The notes beneath the pieces are model-generated. The model ran no database searches. It saw nothing but the letters and a program-made list of their open reading frames with translations, and had not been told where the DNA came from. This document shows, piece by piece, positions 41,758 through 49,835 of a stretch of DNA of 64,000 bases. Origin of the DNA: a virus; the IMG/VR virus record IMGVR_UViG_3300009509_000008, positions 24,032-88,031 of that record, one strand, 5' to 3'. Within the stretch, counting starts at the first letter, position 1; each line of letters begins with the position of its first letter. The position numbers were made by a program, and so were the translations under genes.

Positions 41758-42609
41758 ATGGATACGTTCCTTGCGAACTACTTCGGGACCAATCAAAGCG
41801 CTCCCGAGCAGACCACCGAAACTGACGAGCTGGAGAAGATGGCCCAGCTCGTGATGCTCGACAAGATCGCCGAGGACCAGGGAGTCGACCTCAGTGGCCT
41901 CAGTGACGCCGAGTATCTCCAACTTGCCAGCGAGGTCTTCGATGGCCAGGGCCATGAGAAGATCGCCTCGGGTCAGCAAGCGGAGCTCACCGAGCAGGAG
42001 AAGATCGCTGCAGCCAAGTTCGAGGAAGCGAACTACCTCGGCAAGGTCGTGGCCCACTCAATGTGGAACGAGCTCGAGGCCATCCAAAAGGAGGCCAAGA
42101 AGGTCGAGCTCACCGGACCTACCGGCACACTCGCCGGCGGCCTTCCGGGGAAGCGCTCCGAGGCCATCGGTCGTCTGAGTGACGCCGATCTCGGCAAGTA
42201 CATCAAGCAGACCTCTCGAGCCAAGAAGCTCGAAGCTCTCAAGGGCAAGGTCAAGGACGTGGCCGCCAAGGGTGGAGAGATGGCCAAGGGTGTCGGTCGA
42301 ACGATCGCCAAGCACCCCGGCAAGGCCGCTCTCATCGGAGGTGGTGCGGCCCTCGCAACAGGCGGTGCGCTCTACGGAGCCAAGAAGCTGAAGGAGAAGT
42401 CCAAAGAGGGCTCGGCGCTCGACACCCTCTCGGATGCCCGTGCCTACGAGATCCTCCAGGAGCACGGACTGGCCGACGCTCAGGGGAACGTCGTTTCGCC
42501 CGACCAGATCTCGTACGAGAAGACCGCAGCCGACAAGTTGGCTGAGGCCGTCGAGGAAGAGGCCTGGCAGAAGCTGGCCGAGCTCGGCTATCCGGTAGTG
42601 TCCCAATAG
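41758..42609 (+). CDS. Tag-rich protein before capsid genes, candidate scaffold (283 aa)
   Basis: ATG at 41758 after AAGAGGAGAAG. K-x-A motifs are densest here: LEKMAQL, LDKIAED, HEKIASG, QEKIAAA, IQKEAKK and YEKTAAD. The N-terminal half is acidic and helical; the middle is basic (KAKKLEALKGKVKDVAAKGG), and a hydrophobic zipper (KAALIGGGAALATGGALYGA) precedes an acidic helical end. Between protease and major capsid genes, where a scaffold is expected. Scaffold or core role is inferred from place and from possible cleavage sites. Confidence 0.55.
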   Translation: MDTFLANYFGTNQSAPEQTTETDELEKMAQLVMLDKIAEDQGVDLSGLSDAEYLQLASEVFDGQGHEKIASGQQAELTEQEKIAAAKFEEANYLGKVVAHSMWNELEAIQKEAKKVELTGPTGTLAGGLPGKRSEAIGRLSDADLGKYIKQTSRAKKLEALKGKVKDVAAKGGEMAKGVGRTIAKHPGKAALIGGGAALATGGALYGAKKLKEKSKEGSALDTLSDARAYEILQEHGLADAQGNVVSPDQISYEKTAADKLAEAVEEEAWQKLAELGYPVVSQ

Positions 42610-42615
42610 CGGGCA

Positions 42616-42903
42616 ATGCCTGGGCTGGAGACAGAGATGGTGCGTGCCATGATGGAGGAACTACAGAAGATCGCTTCGGTCTCTGTCCCCTCCATCAAGG
42701 CACCGGCATCTCCTGCTGGGGATGGGACCACGCTGCAGCCGAAGCCAGCTTCGCCTGTGGCGCCGAAGGCGATCACCTCCAAGGCATTGGGGGCGACGAA
42801 CCTCACCAAGACCAACTACACGAGTGTTGGTACGAAGGTCCCGTCTCCTGATCTGTCTCAGGCGTGGTCCAAGAACATCCCGGCCCCAGTGGTTCGGTCA
42901 TAG
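42616..42903 (+). CDS. Small Pro/Ala-rich virion protein with MMEEL tag (95 aa)
   Basis: Begins PGLETEMVRAMMEELQKIASVS, an N-terminal tag of the FFEEL-x-KIA type. The remainder is disordered and Pro/Ala/Ser/Lys-rich (IKAPASPAGDG, PKPASPVAPKAI). It may be an internal head or scaffold-associated protein. Six bases separate it from the preceding gene. Function unknown. Confidence 0.55.
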   Translation: MPGLETEMVRAMMEELQKIASVSVPSIKAPASPAGDGTTLQPKPASPVAPKAITSKALGATNLTKTNYTSVGTKVPSPDLSQAWSKNIPAPVVRS

Positions 42904-42913
42904 GAGGAATGTG

Positions 42914-44107
42914 ATGCACGGAGATACACCGAGCTTCACTCTGCAGCAGATGGTCCAGACCGCACTTGGCGGATCCCATGCACTCGGCATGGACAAGCTC
43001 GCTCAGGAGGCCGGGGAGACTGTCGACTGCGAGGAGTGTGGCAAGTCAGCTCCGCCTGGGAGCAAGCTCTGCCGTGAGTGCGCAGCCAAGGAGAATCGCT
43101 CCGAGATGGCTCAGCAGAACGGCGGGTCATCGGAAGAGGGGGAGACCGAGAAGACCTCGTCTGCCTATCTCCAGAAGATGGCTGGAGCTGTCACCCAGAT
43201 CGTCGAGAACTTCGATGATCTGGACTGGAGCGAGATCAAGACGGCCTTCCCGTCCCCCAACATCGTGGGCAAGCAACCGCCCGGATCGCCGCAGAGTGGA
43301 CCCGGTACTGGCTCCAACGCCTTCCAGACCACAGACAAGTCGCCTCCGGGCACTGGTCTCCAGTCTGAGGAGACGGGTGAGGCCAAGACCGGCAAACCCC
43401 CGATCAACCCGCCCATGGATACGGGAGCCAATCCCAAGTCGGCCCCGAACGCCATGGACGACAACATGGATGTCACCCAAACTCCATACCCCGAAGAGGG
43501 GGTCATGAAGCAGGGGAGTGGCATCGAGCAGCTTTACCAGCGTGTCATGATGCGCAAAGCTGCTGCCGACGCAGAAGCTCCGGCGTCGATCTCGGCGCCG
43601 AAAAATCAGACCCTCACGCTTCCTGAGGACCAGCCGTCTCAGATGAAGCGACCACCGGAGGTAACGTCCCAGGAAAGCTTGATCGCCTCGAACCAGGCGG
43701 TCATTGACGCCACACGGCGTGAAGCCAAGGACGTACCGAAGAAGCGGATGGGGGAGGTGCTGTCTGAACCGGCCCAGAGTCGTTCGACCGACAAGGTCCT
43801 CGACGCAAACCTGGGTCGGGACATCGTGGACAAGGGCGGAGCGAAAGTCGCTGCGGCCAAAGTCCTCTTGCAGAAGATCGCTTCCCAGGGCTGCCGATGT
43901 ACTCAAAGCAGCCTAGAGAAGGGATCCTGCGACTTCTGCAAACTCGCATCTCGAATGGAACAGCGGAAGGATCAGATGAGGAAGGGCGGCCAGGTTCCAT
44001 CGGCCATGCCGATGATGCCTCCTCCTCAGGCTGGTGGTTCTGACTCTGCTCCGCAACCGCAACCGGTAACGGGTGGCGCTACGCCAATGCCCGGAGCTGG
44101 GATGTAG
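42914..44107 (+). CDS. Disordered virion-block protein with zinc ribbon (397 aa)
   Basis: ATG at 42914 with TAGGAGGAATGTG upstream. The N-terminal 60 residues carry a zinc ribbon (VDCEECGKSAPPGSKLCREC) near MDKLAQEA. Tags: TEKTSSAYLQKMAG and LLQKIASQG. The central 200 residues are Pro/Gly/Ser-rich and probably disordered. A second Cys cluster (GCRCTQSS ... CDFCKLAS) lies near residue 335. The C-terminus is Pro-rich. In the scaffold zone; a scaffold or internal core role is possible. No family recognised. Confidence 0.55.
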   Translation: MHGDTPSFTLQQMVQTALGGSHALGMDKLAQEAGETVDCEECGKSAPPGSKLCRECAAKENRSEMAQQNGGSSEEGETEKTSSAYLQKMAGAVTQIVENFDDLDWSEIKTAFPSPNIVGKQPPGSPQSGPGTGSNAFQTTDKSPPGTGLQSEETGEAKTGKPPINPPMDTGANPKSAPNAMDDNMDVTQTPYPEEGVMKQGSGIEQLYQRVMMRKAAADAEAPASISAPKNQTLTLPEDQPSQMKRPPEVTSQESLIASNQAVIDATRREAKDVPKKRMGEVLSEPAQSRSTDKVLDANLGRDIVDKGGAKVAAAKVLLQKIASQGCRCTQSSLEKGSCDFCKLASRMEQRKDQMRKGGQVPSAMPMMPPPQAGGSDSAPQPQPVTGGATPMPGAGM

Positions 44108-44116
44108 GAGGACACC

Positions 44117-44494
44117 ATGAGCACAAGATTGACGAAGATCAGTGCAGCCGATGCGGCCACCGTGCTCTCCAAGGTGCCCGAGGTACTGCTCGCTTGTGAT
44201 CAGAAGATCCAGAAACAGGCTTCTGAGATCAGGCAACTGAAGGAGAAGGTCGCCAGCTATGAGACTCGTGACCGTGTCGACGGCGTGCTTGCCCTTATGG
44301 ACGAGCGCAACATCGACGCTGGCATGGATCTCAACGAGAAGAGGGCGATGCTCCTGCAGAAAGCGAAGGAAGGGAAACTGGACGTCGTGGAGCAGGCCGT
44401 GAAGTTGGCAGCTGAGGGCAATCCCCTCGGCAATGTCGGTGACATCCCCGCTGCGGCGGATAACCTTCTGGGTTATCTGGCAAGCGAGCTGTAG
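44117..44494 (+). CDS. Coiled-coil protein, candidate capsid scaffold (125 aa)
   Basis: ATG at 44117, after TAGGAGGACACC. The sequence is helical with a coiled coil (DQKIQKQASEIRQLKEKVAS), then acidic and basic helices (LALMDERNIDAGMDLNEKRA, AKEGKLDVVEQAVKLA). Length, helicity and a site just before the decoration-like and major capsid genes resemble small assembly scaffolds. The assignment is inferential. Confidence 0.5.
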   Translation: MSTRLTKISAADAATVLSKVPEVLLACDQKIQKQASEIRQLKEKVASYETRDRVDGVLALMDERNIDAGMDLNEKRAMLLQKAKEGKLDVVEQAVKLAAEGNPLGNVGDIPAAADNLLGYLASEL

Positions 44495-44520
44495 GGTCGC
44501 CAAAGAGGAGAATCTGAGAA

Positions 44521-44967
44521 ATGGCAACGGTTGAGACATTCAGGCTGAAGACCGAGGTCCTTGCTCAGACCCGTCGGGATTTCGAGGTCAACTCTCGCAA
44601 CTATGTTGACCCCGAGCACGCAGACGTGATCCTGATGGGCGAGTACGTGGAGCTCAACGCAGCCTACAAACTCATCAGAGGTTCTGGTGGGGATTACCCC
44701 CAGTACCCCGTGTTCGTCGAGAAGGGGCGCTCCGACATCCAAGCGATCGGTCAACTGACCGTTCTCTTCATCGGAGGGTTCGAGGCCGAGACCCTCATCT
44801 TCGATGGGGATCCCGCACTCGGAGCCAAGCTCGAGATCGACGCCGCCGTTGACTACAACGGCAAAACTGTTTCGGGTCTCAAGACCTGGAGCGCCGGCTA
44901 CGTTGCGGGGTACGTGACCCGCACGAAGTCCAACAACAACGACTACCTGCGGTTCATCCGGCCATAA
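44521..44967 (+). CDS. Head decoration-like protein (148 aa)
   Basis: Directly precedes the major capsid gene. A beta-rich protein: ADVILMGEYVELNAAYKLIRG, then LIFDGDPALGAKLEIDAAVD and GLKTWSAGYVAGYVTRTKS, ending in LRFIRP. Compact, beta-dominated proteins immediately upstream of the capsid gene are usually capsid-stabilising decoration proteins. No diagnostic motif; identity rests on location and fold style. Ribosome site AGAGGAGAATCTG. Confidence 0.5.
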   Translation: MATVETFRLKTEVLAQTRRDFEVNSRNYVDPEHADVILMGEYVELNAAYKLIRGSGGDYPQYPVFVEKGRSDIQAIGQLTVLFIGGFEAETLIFDGDPALGAKLEIDAAVDYNGKTVSGLKTWSAGYVAGYVTRTKSNNNDYLRFIRP

Positions 44968-44991
44968 GGTGGGAGAGGAAGGAGAGAGAAA

Positions 44992-46119
44992 ATGAGTCAA
45001 GCGAGAGCTCTCAATCAGGTCTTCTCCCAGAGGCTCAGCACGGCCGATGGCAAGGAGAAGATCGCAGAGTACGCTGGTGCCTACATCCGGGATCGTCTTC
45101 GGGAGGTGAGCTACGCTCGCCAGATCGTACCCCCGCAGAACGTGACCAGGTCGGACTGCCAGCGGTCCATCCATCACGACACCCTCACGAAGATCATCGA
45201 CATCGAGCCCGAGAGCAGGGCCATGCCGCTGACCTTCCGTGGACAGCCCACTGCACGTCTCATTCGTGGCCCGAGAGCCGAGGCGGCCTTCTTCACGATC
45301 TCTTCGGAGAAGTTCGAGAAGACCGAGCAGGAACTCCTGGCCTACGAGATGCCCATCACCAAGGTCATCGAGGACAACTCGGTGAAGGACATCCAAGAGA
45401 TCGAGGACCGAGAGTTCACGATCCACATCGAGGCTGCGGTTCAGGCTCTCCAGGCGGAGGCCAATGGTGTCTCCGTGGCGCCGGCGCTCAACAACGCCGC
45501 TCTCCACGGTGCCACTCCCCCGGTGGAGTTCTCGGTTCGCAAGGGCGAGATCGCCCGAGCTCTGGGAACCACCGACGACGCCACTGTGCACCCCCTTCAG
45601 AAGACGGACCTCGTCGAGCTCTTCAAGCTCCTCGACGGCAACCGCCTCCGTGCGGAGCGGGTGCTCATGACCGAGACCGAGTTCGATGACATCAACCAGT
45701 GGACCGTGGAGGACTTCGGCGACAAGCTTCAGTCCGAGACCACCGTCGACGGGTACAAGTACTCGACTCTGCTCGGTCGTGCGTTCGTGCGGACGATCAA
45801 GACGGACATCCTCCGTCGAGGCAACGTCTACGTGTTCACTCGCCCGGAGTTCTTCGGGGTGTTCTACATCCTGAACCAGGTGAAGTTCTACGTGGACAAG
45901 GTGGCGAACATGATCACCTGGCAGTCCTGGGAGGACATCGCCATGTCGGTCGTGAACATCGCCTCCGTCCGCAAGCTCGAGCTCTACGCAGCCGATGCGA
46001 CGGTCAACGATACGGACAACCTGTTGTCCAACTTCGTGCCGAAGGCGGCTGAGGATCTCGGACTGTCGAATAACCGTGTGGACAAGGGCTGGGTCTTCCC
46101 GCAGGTGAGGAGCTACTAG
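44992..46119 (+). CDS. Major capsid protein, HK97-fold type
   Basis: 375 residues with GGAAGGAGAGAGAAA ahead of the ATG. Features fit the HK97 fold: N-arm, E-loop-like region, a helix-rich P-domain (EQELLAYEMPITKVIEDNSVK, IHIEAAVQALQAEANG), and the A-domain with VYVFTRPEFFGVF, NMITWQSWEDIAMSVVNI and VRKLELY. A KEKIAEYA tag near residues 21-28 is a candidate cleavage point for the prohead protease. Followed by an intrinsic-terminator-like hairpin, as common after highly expressed capsid genes. It builds the icosahedral head. Confidence 0.8.
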   Translation: MSQARALNQVFSQRLSTADGKEKIAEYAGAYIRDRLREVSYARQIVPPQNVTRSDCQRSIHHDTLTKIIDIEPESRAMPLTFRGQPTARLIRGPRAEAAFFTISSEKFEKTEQELLAYEMPITKVIEDNSVKDIQEIEDREFTIHIEAAVQALQAEANGVSVAPALNNAALHGATPPVEFSVRKGEIARALGTTDDATVHPLQKTDLVELFKLLDGNRLRAERVLMTETEFDDINQWTVEDFGDKLQSETTVDGYKYSTLLGRAFVRTIKTDILRRGNVYVFTRPEFFGVFYILNQVKFYVDKVANMITWQSWEDIAMSVVNIASVRKLELYAADATVNDTDNLLSNFVPKAAEDLGLSNNRVDKGWVFPQVRSY

Positions 46120-46159
46120 CTCCGATCCTATGGGCGTTAGCCCTGGTGCGTAGTTCACG

Positions 46160-46195
46160 AAGGGGCGGCGGCGCTGAGCGGCGTCGTCGCCCTTT
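46160..46195 (+). terminator. GC-rich hairpin after major capsid gene
   Basis: A stem of about 15 pairs between AAGGGGCGGCGGCGC and GCGTCGTCGCCCTTT, loop of a few bases, followed by CAAATTT. G-T pairs occur in the stem. It may trim or attenuate capsid-gene mRNA; the T run is short. The next gene starts 18 bases downstream. Confidence 0.6.
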
Positions 46196-46213
46196 CAAAT
46201 TTGGAGGTCACAA

Positions 46214-46831
46214 ATGGCACAATCCGAAGAGCTGGTTGCGGAAGACCACGTCGAAGAGGAGCAGCTCAGGAAGCCTCAGCTCTACATCGTCAGCACTGCC
46301 AGAAGGCAAGCGACCAGAGCTCTGCGGAGGCGCCCCCTCGGGGGTAAGAGGCACCGCTTCAACCTGAGGATCTGTGGTGGGAAAGTCATCCTCCGCAGGG
46401 GCAAGGCACTCCCTCTTCCGGAGGAGTTGTTCGAGAAGCACGAGGAGGAACTTGCCGATCTCATGAGGTCCGGTCAGATCGATATCCGTGTTGGTGGGCC
46501 GAACGGCCGAAGTATCGGCATGCCCCCAGCTGAGCCGAAGGAGAGGAAAGATGAATCCAAGAAAGCTCCAGAGGACCATGCGGATGATCAAGGAGAAGCT
46601 GAGTCTTCGCCGGAAGCTCCGGAAGGAGAAGGAGGAGAGGATGAAGGCGAGGAGGTCGAGGTAGAGCTCGAGGAAGGGGAGCTTCCGGAGCCTGACAAGC
46701 CGCTCGAGCGGATGAACAAGGCAGAGCTCATCGACTACTGCGTTCAGGTCACTGGCATGGACGCTGCCGACCTCGAGGGGATGGTCAAGAGGGAGATCCT
46801 TGAAGCCATCCAAGGAGCGCTAGGGTCATGA
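46214..46831 (+). CDS. Acidic head-region protein (205 aa)
   Basis: ATG after TTTGGAGGTCACAA. The N-terminal 100 residues contain basic runs (STARRQATRALRRRPLGGKR); the middle is strongly acidic (EAPEGEGGEDEGEEVEVE). The last 45 residues (LERMNKAELIDYCVQVTGMD) look like a small helical SAP/LEM-like or Rho-N-like DNA-binding domain. ATGA-coupled to the next gene. Possibly a head-completion or DNA-contact protein. Unrecognised. Confidence 0.55.
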   Translation: MAQSEELVAEDHVEEEQLRKPQLYIVSTARRQATRALRRRPLGGKRHRFNLRICGGKVILRRGKALPLPEELFEKHEEELADLMRSGQIDIRVGGPNGRSIGMPPAEPKERKDESKKAPEDHADDQGEAESSPEAPEGEGGEDEGEEVEVELEEGELPEPDKPLERMNKAELIDYCVQVTGMDAADLEGMVKREILEAIQGALGS

Positions 46832-47202
46832 TCGTCTACAACTTGACCGATATGACCCCGCCTTACCGTAAGGCCAGGAAGCCCGTGGACCTGAAGGTCG
46901 CCGGCGTAGAGATTCCTCCTGGCAGGAGCGGGGAAGTCCCCGACCACCGACTTCAGGTGGCCGACATCTCTGGGTGGATCACGTCCATGATGGTGAGCAT
47001 CGACTCTCTCCCTGAGTGGTATCAGGCTGAGAGGCGGAAGAAGCAGGACAGAGCTGTCCCGAAGGCCGTGGCCCCGAAATTGGAGCCGAAGAAGGACGTG
47101 GAGGTCGAGGCATCGGTCAAGTCGGAGTCCGATAAGGACTCAGCGGATGACACGACTGAGATCAAGCCGAAGGCCAAGGTGAAGGGCAAAAAGGCTAAGT
47201 AG
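46828..47202 (+). CDS. Unrecognised head-region protein (124 aa)
   Basis: ATGA overlap with the previous gene, and its stop overlaps the GTG of the next. A short beta-rich N-terminal domain (MIVYNLTDMTPPYRK, DLKVAGVEIPPGRSG) precedes a long Lys/Glu-rich disordered tail (DDTTEIKPKAKVKGKKAK). Likely a virion joining component. No family recognised. Confidence 0.55.
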   Translation: MIVYNLTDMTPPYRKARKPVDLKVAGVEIPPGRSGEVPDHRLQVADISGWITSMMVSIDSLPEWYQAERRKKQDRAVPKAVAPKLEPKKDVEVEASVKSESDKDSADDTTEIKPKAKVKGKKAK

Positions 47203-47723
47203 TGACACTCCAAGGTGCAGCAGACACAGCACACATCTCCGGGGCGAGCCCGGCGTTCAACCAGTTCGTCACAGACACACGGTACTTCATACGTGATCTA
47301 CCGGAACTGAATCGGCTGGTTGCGGGGCAGGAGTCCAGCGATCGGATGATTGCCCTGTGTGCTGTGAATGCTATCTCGGAGTTCAACGCTCAACCTCCGC
47401 TGATCGGTCCATACAACTTCACCGATTTCGTGTCGAACAACTGGATCGACCCACTCATGACCGGGACGATCATCAAGCTCCTCACGTCGGTAGGTATCCT
47501 GCAGACACGCAACCACCTTCCGTTCAGTGATGGAGGACTCAACGTGGCGGTCTCGGACAAGACCCCACTTCTGCAGAGCTGGATCCAGCTACTCAAGGGC
47601 GATTGGATTCAGTGGAAGCAGCATGTGAAGGTGGCCAAGAACATCGCACAGCTGCTCGATGGTCAGGGTGGCGTAGCCAGTGAGCTCTTTGACATTCACG
47701 GCTACTACGCTCAGATCTATTAG
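47202..47723 (+). CDS. Neck or head-tail connector candidate (173 aa)
   Basis: GTG at 47202. Mostly helical: FNQFVTDTRYFIRDLPELN, MIALCAVNAISEFNAQPP, NWIDPLMTGTIIKLLTSVG, SWIQLLKGDWIQWKQHVKVA. Placed downstream of the capsid gene as head-tail connectors usually are. Helical adaptor-like composition supports that idea, but no motif confirms it. Confidence 0.5.
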   Translation: MTLQGAADTAHISGASPAFNQFVTDTRYFIRDLPELNRLVAGQESSDRMIALCAVNAISEFNAQPPLIGPYNFTDFVSNNWIDPLMTGTIIKLLTSVGILQTRNHLPFSDGGLNVAVSDKTPLLQSWIQLLKGDWIQWKQHVKVAKNIAQLLDGQGGVASELFDIHGYYAQIY

Positions 47724-47731
47724 GAGGAGCC

Positions 47732-48178
47732 ATGGCCTCTTGGAATGTAGCGAGATTCGGATCGTCTAAGAAGATGACCGACTTCCTGAACGGAAGGGTG
47801 ATTGGCAACGTCAACCTCCTGAATGGTGCTGACGTTGACGGGCTCACCTTCATCTTCGATAAGGGTGGCGGAGATGTGACGGTCACGTTCACGGCCAAGG
47901 GAAGGGTCTGGACTATCAATGAGATCGTTGATCAGATCAACGTCACCGAGGCTGGCCTTGCCCACATCGACAACGTGGGCAGCACACCACCAGACCGGCG
48001 GCTGGCCATAGAGAAGGACTTGGCCTCTCTGACTGTCAAGAGCTCTGGTACTGCGAACTCCTTGCTTGGATTCAGCACAACGACTGACCAGGTGTCGGAT
48101 CGTGTGGTCGACACCGAGGTCTTCTCTGCTGGTCCTGAACCTGGCGAGCAGTCCTGGGTTGTAGTGAGGTATGCGTGA
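47732..48178 (+). CDS. Beta-module virion protein (148 aa)
   Basis: The core reads LTFIFDKGGGDVTVTFTAKG, then INEIVDQINVTEAGLAHIDNV, then LAIEKDLASLTVKSSGTANSLLGF. This strand-helix-I-N-strand pattern is similar to modules in the sheath at 53213, suggesting common ancestry of a surface domain. The ATG follows TAGGAGGAGCC. Likely a decoration or connector protein. Confidence 0.55.
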   Translation: MASWNVARFGSSKKMTDFLNGRVIGNVNLLNGADVDGLTFIFDKGGGDVTVTFTAKGRVWTINEIVDQINVTEAGLAHIDNVGSTPPDRRLAIEKDLASLTVKSSGTANSLLGFSTTTDQVSDRVVDTEVFSAGPEPGEQSWVVVRYA

Positions 48179-49800
48179 TGTTTGATGAGCTGATGAAAGA
48201 GGCCTTCGAGATTCCGCTCACCTCAAGGATGAGGTTCCTTGCGGAGATCCAGGGTCCGTTTGGAATGCCGCCGCAACCTGTGCTCAACGTGCACACAGCT
48301 CATGGTCTCCTGAAGATCGCCCATATCATCAAGTCTGCTCAGGGCGATGAGCAAGCAGCAGCGCTCGAGCTCGAGCGGCAGGCCATGGTCGATCCCCAAG
48401 TTCAGATGGCCCTGGACTACCAACAGATGCAGAACGAGCGAGACGAGGCTATGGAGCAGGTTCGTGCCATGAACCAGCAGCTCTTCGATGCTCAGTCCGC
48501 TCAGGCCATGGCCGACCAGCAGGCCCAACAGATGGGCCAGCAGGTGAGTGAGCTACAGGGTCAGATCGAGCAGGAGGCGGCGGGGCGCCAGGAAGCTCAG
48601 CAGGCCATGGTCGCTGCGAAAGATCAGAGCCTTCAAGAACAGATGGCCGTCCAGGACCAGAAGCAGCAGATGAACACTGCGGCCCAGACGTTCCAGGAGC
48701 AGGCCAACATGCTGACGCAGCAGCTCAAAGCGGTAGCTGCGCAGCCAACAGCTCCTCCCCCGGCGCCCGCTGGACCTCCAGGAGCTGGCGGAGAGATGCC
48801 CCCACCTGCTACGGCAGGAGCTGCTCAGGAGCAACAAGAAGCGGCTAACGCAGAGCAGGAAGCGGCCATCCAGGGTGAGCAAGCTCAGCAGGCCTCCATG
48901 GAGGATCAGGCCAAGATGGAGCAAGCTGCGGCCGCACAGGGCGGCGCTCCGCCCGAGGGAGCTCCAATGGAAGGAGCACCTCCGCCGGAGATGATGCCTC
49001 CGCCCGGCATGGAGATGCCGAAGCAGGGATCGGACAAGCTCGCCTCGATCAAGCAGCGCCTGAAGATGATGAACGTTGCACGAAAGGCAGGACAAGTACA
49101 GCGTGGGATCGAGCAGGCCGCAAAGAAGCTCAAGTTTGATCTCGGCTCTCAGAAGGGCGACGTCGCAAAGGCCGTGAAAGAGCTGAGTCTTCCTGAGCGT
49201 GCCGCCTTCACAGCCGGAAAGTACCAGGGAGAGATCCTTGGTGGTGCCGCTGCTCTAGGAGCAACTGGGGTGGGAGCTGCGGCGCTGAAGGCAAAGAAGA
49301 AGAGGGACGAGAAGCTCGACAAGATGAAGAAGGCCTACTTCGTCGCAGCAGTTCCGATCCAACACAGGCCGGTCCACTTGGACCCTGAGCTAGCCCAGCG
49401 TGAAGGAGCAATCCGAGGAGGACTCGGCGGCGCAGCGGTGGGCGGACTAGGCGCCGGACTTGCAGCAGCACGACACGGAGTCCCTGGAAGGCTGGCGGCG
49501 CTAGCCGGTCTTGGTGGAGCAGCCTTGGGTGCTGTTGGTGGAGGAGCCATAGGTGGACTTGCCGCACGTGGTGAATCGGGTCGAGCTCGAGAGCGCTACA
49601 AGGCGAACCTCATGGCTCGTCAGCAGCTACGGGACGAGGCAAAAGCGCAGATGGCAAAGACTGGGGCTGCCGAGAGCGCCATGGACCGAATCCTAAAGCT
49701 CGCTGCCGAGAAGGAAAACATGATGAAGTGCTCCAAGTGCGGAAAGATGACCAAGTACTCGGAGCTCGGTAAGTGTTCAGCGTGCGGGGAGACGCACTGA
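48178..49800 (+). CDS. Large glycine-zipper virion protein with C-terminal zinc ribbon (540 aa)
   Basis: Start at the ATG at 48178, overlapping the previous stop by one base. N-terminus MFDELMKEAFEI carries the FDEL-KEA tag. A long Gln/Ala-rich coiled coil (about residues 60-200) and a Pro/Gly linker with APPEGAPMEG follow. Then three zipper segments: EILGGAAALGATGVGAAAL, GGLGGAAVGGLGAGLAAA and GGAALGAVGGGAIGGLAA. The C-terminus is MKCSKCGKMTKYSELGKCSACG, a zinc ribbon. Coiled coil plus membrane segments would suit a tape-measure, internal core or ejection protein. No family identified. Confidence 0.6.
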   Translation: MFDELMKEAFEIPLTSRMRFLAEIQGPFGMPPQPVLNVHTAHGLLKIAHIIKSAQGDEQAAALELERQAMVDPQVQMALDYQQMQNERDEAMEQVRAMNQQLFDAQSAQAMADQQAQQMGQQVSELQGQIEQEAAGRQEAQQAMVAAKDQSLQEQMAVQDQKQQMNTAAQTFQEQANMLTQQLKAVAAQPTAPPPAPAGPPGAGGEMPPPATAGAAQEQQEAANAEQEAAIQGEQAQQASMEDQAKMEQAAAAQGGAPPEGAPMEGAPPPEMMPPPGMEMPKQGSDKLASIKQRLKMMNVARKAGQVQRGIEQAAKKLKFDLGSQKGDVAKAVKELSLPERAAFTAGKYQGEILGGAAALGATGVGAAALKAKKKRDEKLDKMKKAYFVAAVPIQHRPVHLDPELAQREGAIRGGLGGAAVGGLGAGLAAARHGVPGRLAALAGLGGAALGAVGGGAIGGLAARGESGRARERYKANLMARQQLRDEAKAQMAKTGAAESAMDRILKLAAEKENMMKCSKCGKMTKYSELGKCSACGETH

Positions 49801-49835
49801 GGGAGGCCCTCTGAGGCCGAGATAGGAGATTGATC

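Noticed and set aside
44473-46158. 561-codon minus-strand frame opposite the major capsid and decoration genes
   Set aside because: Antisense shadow of two good genes, no ribosome site and no recognisable domain.
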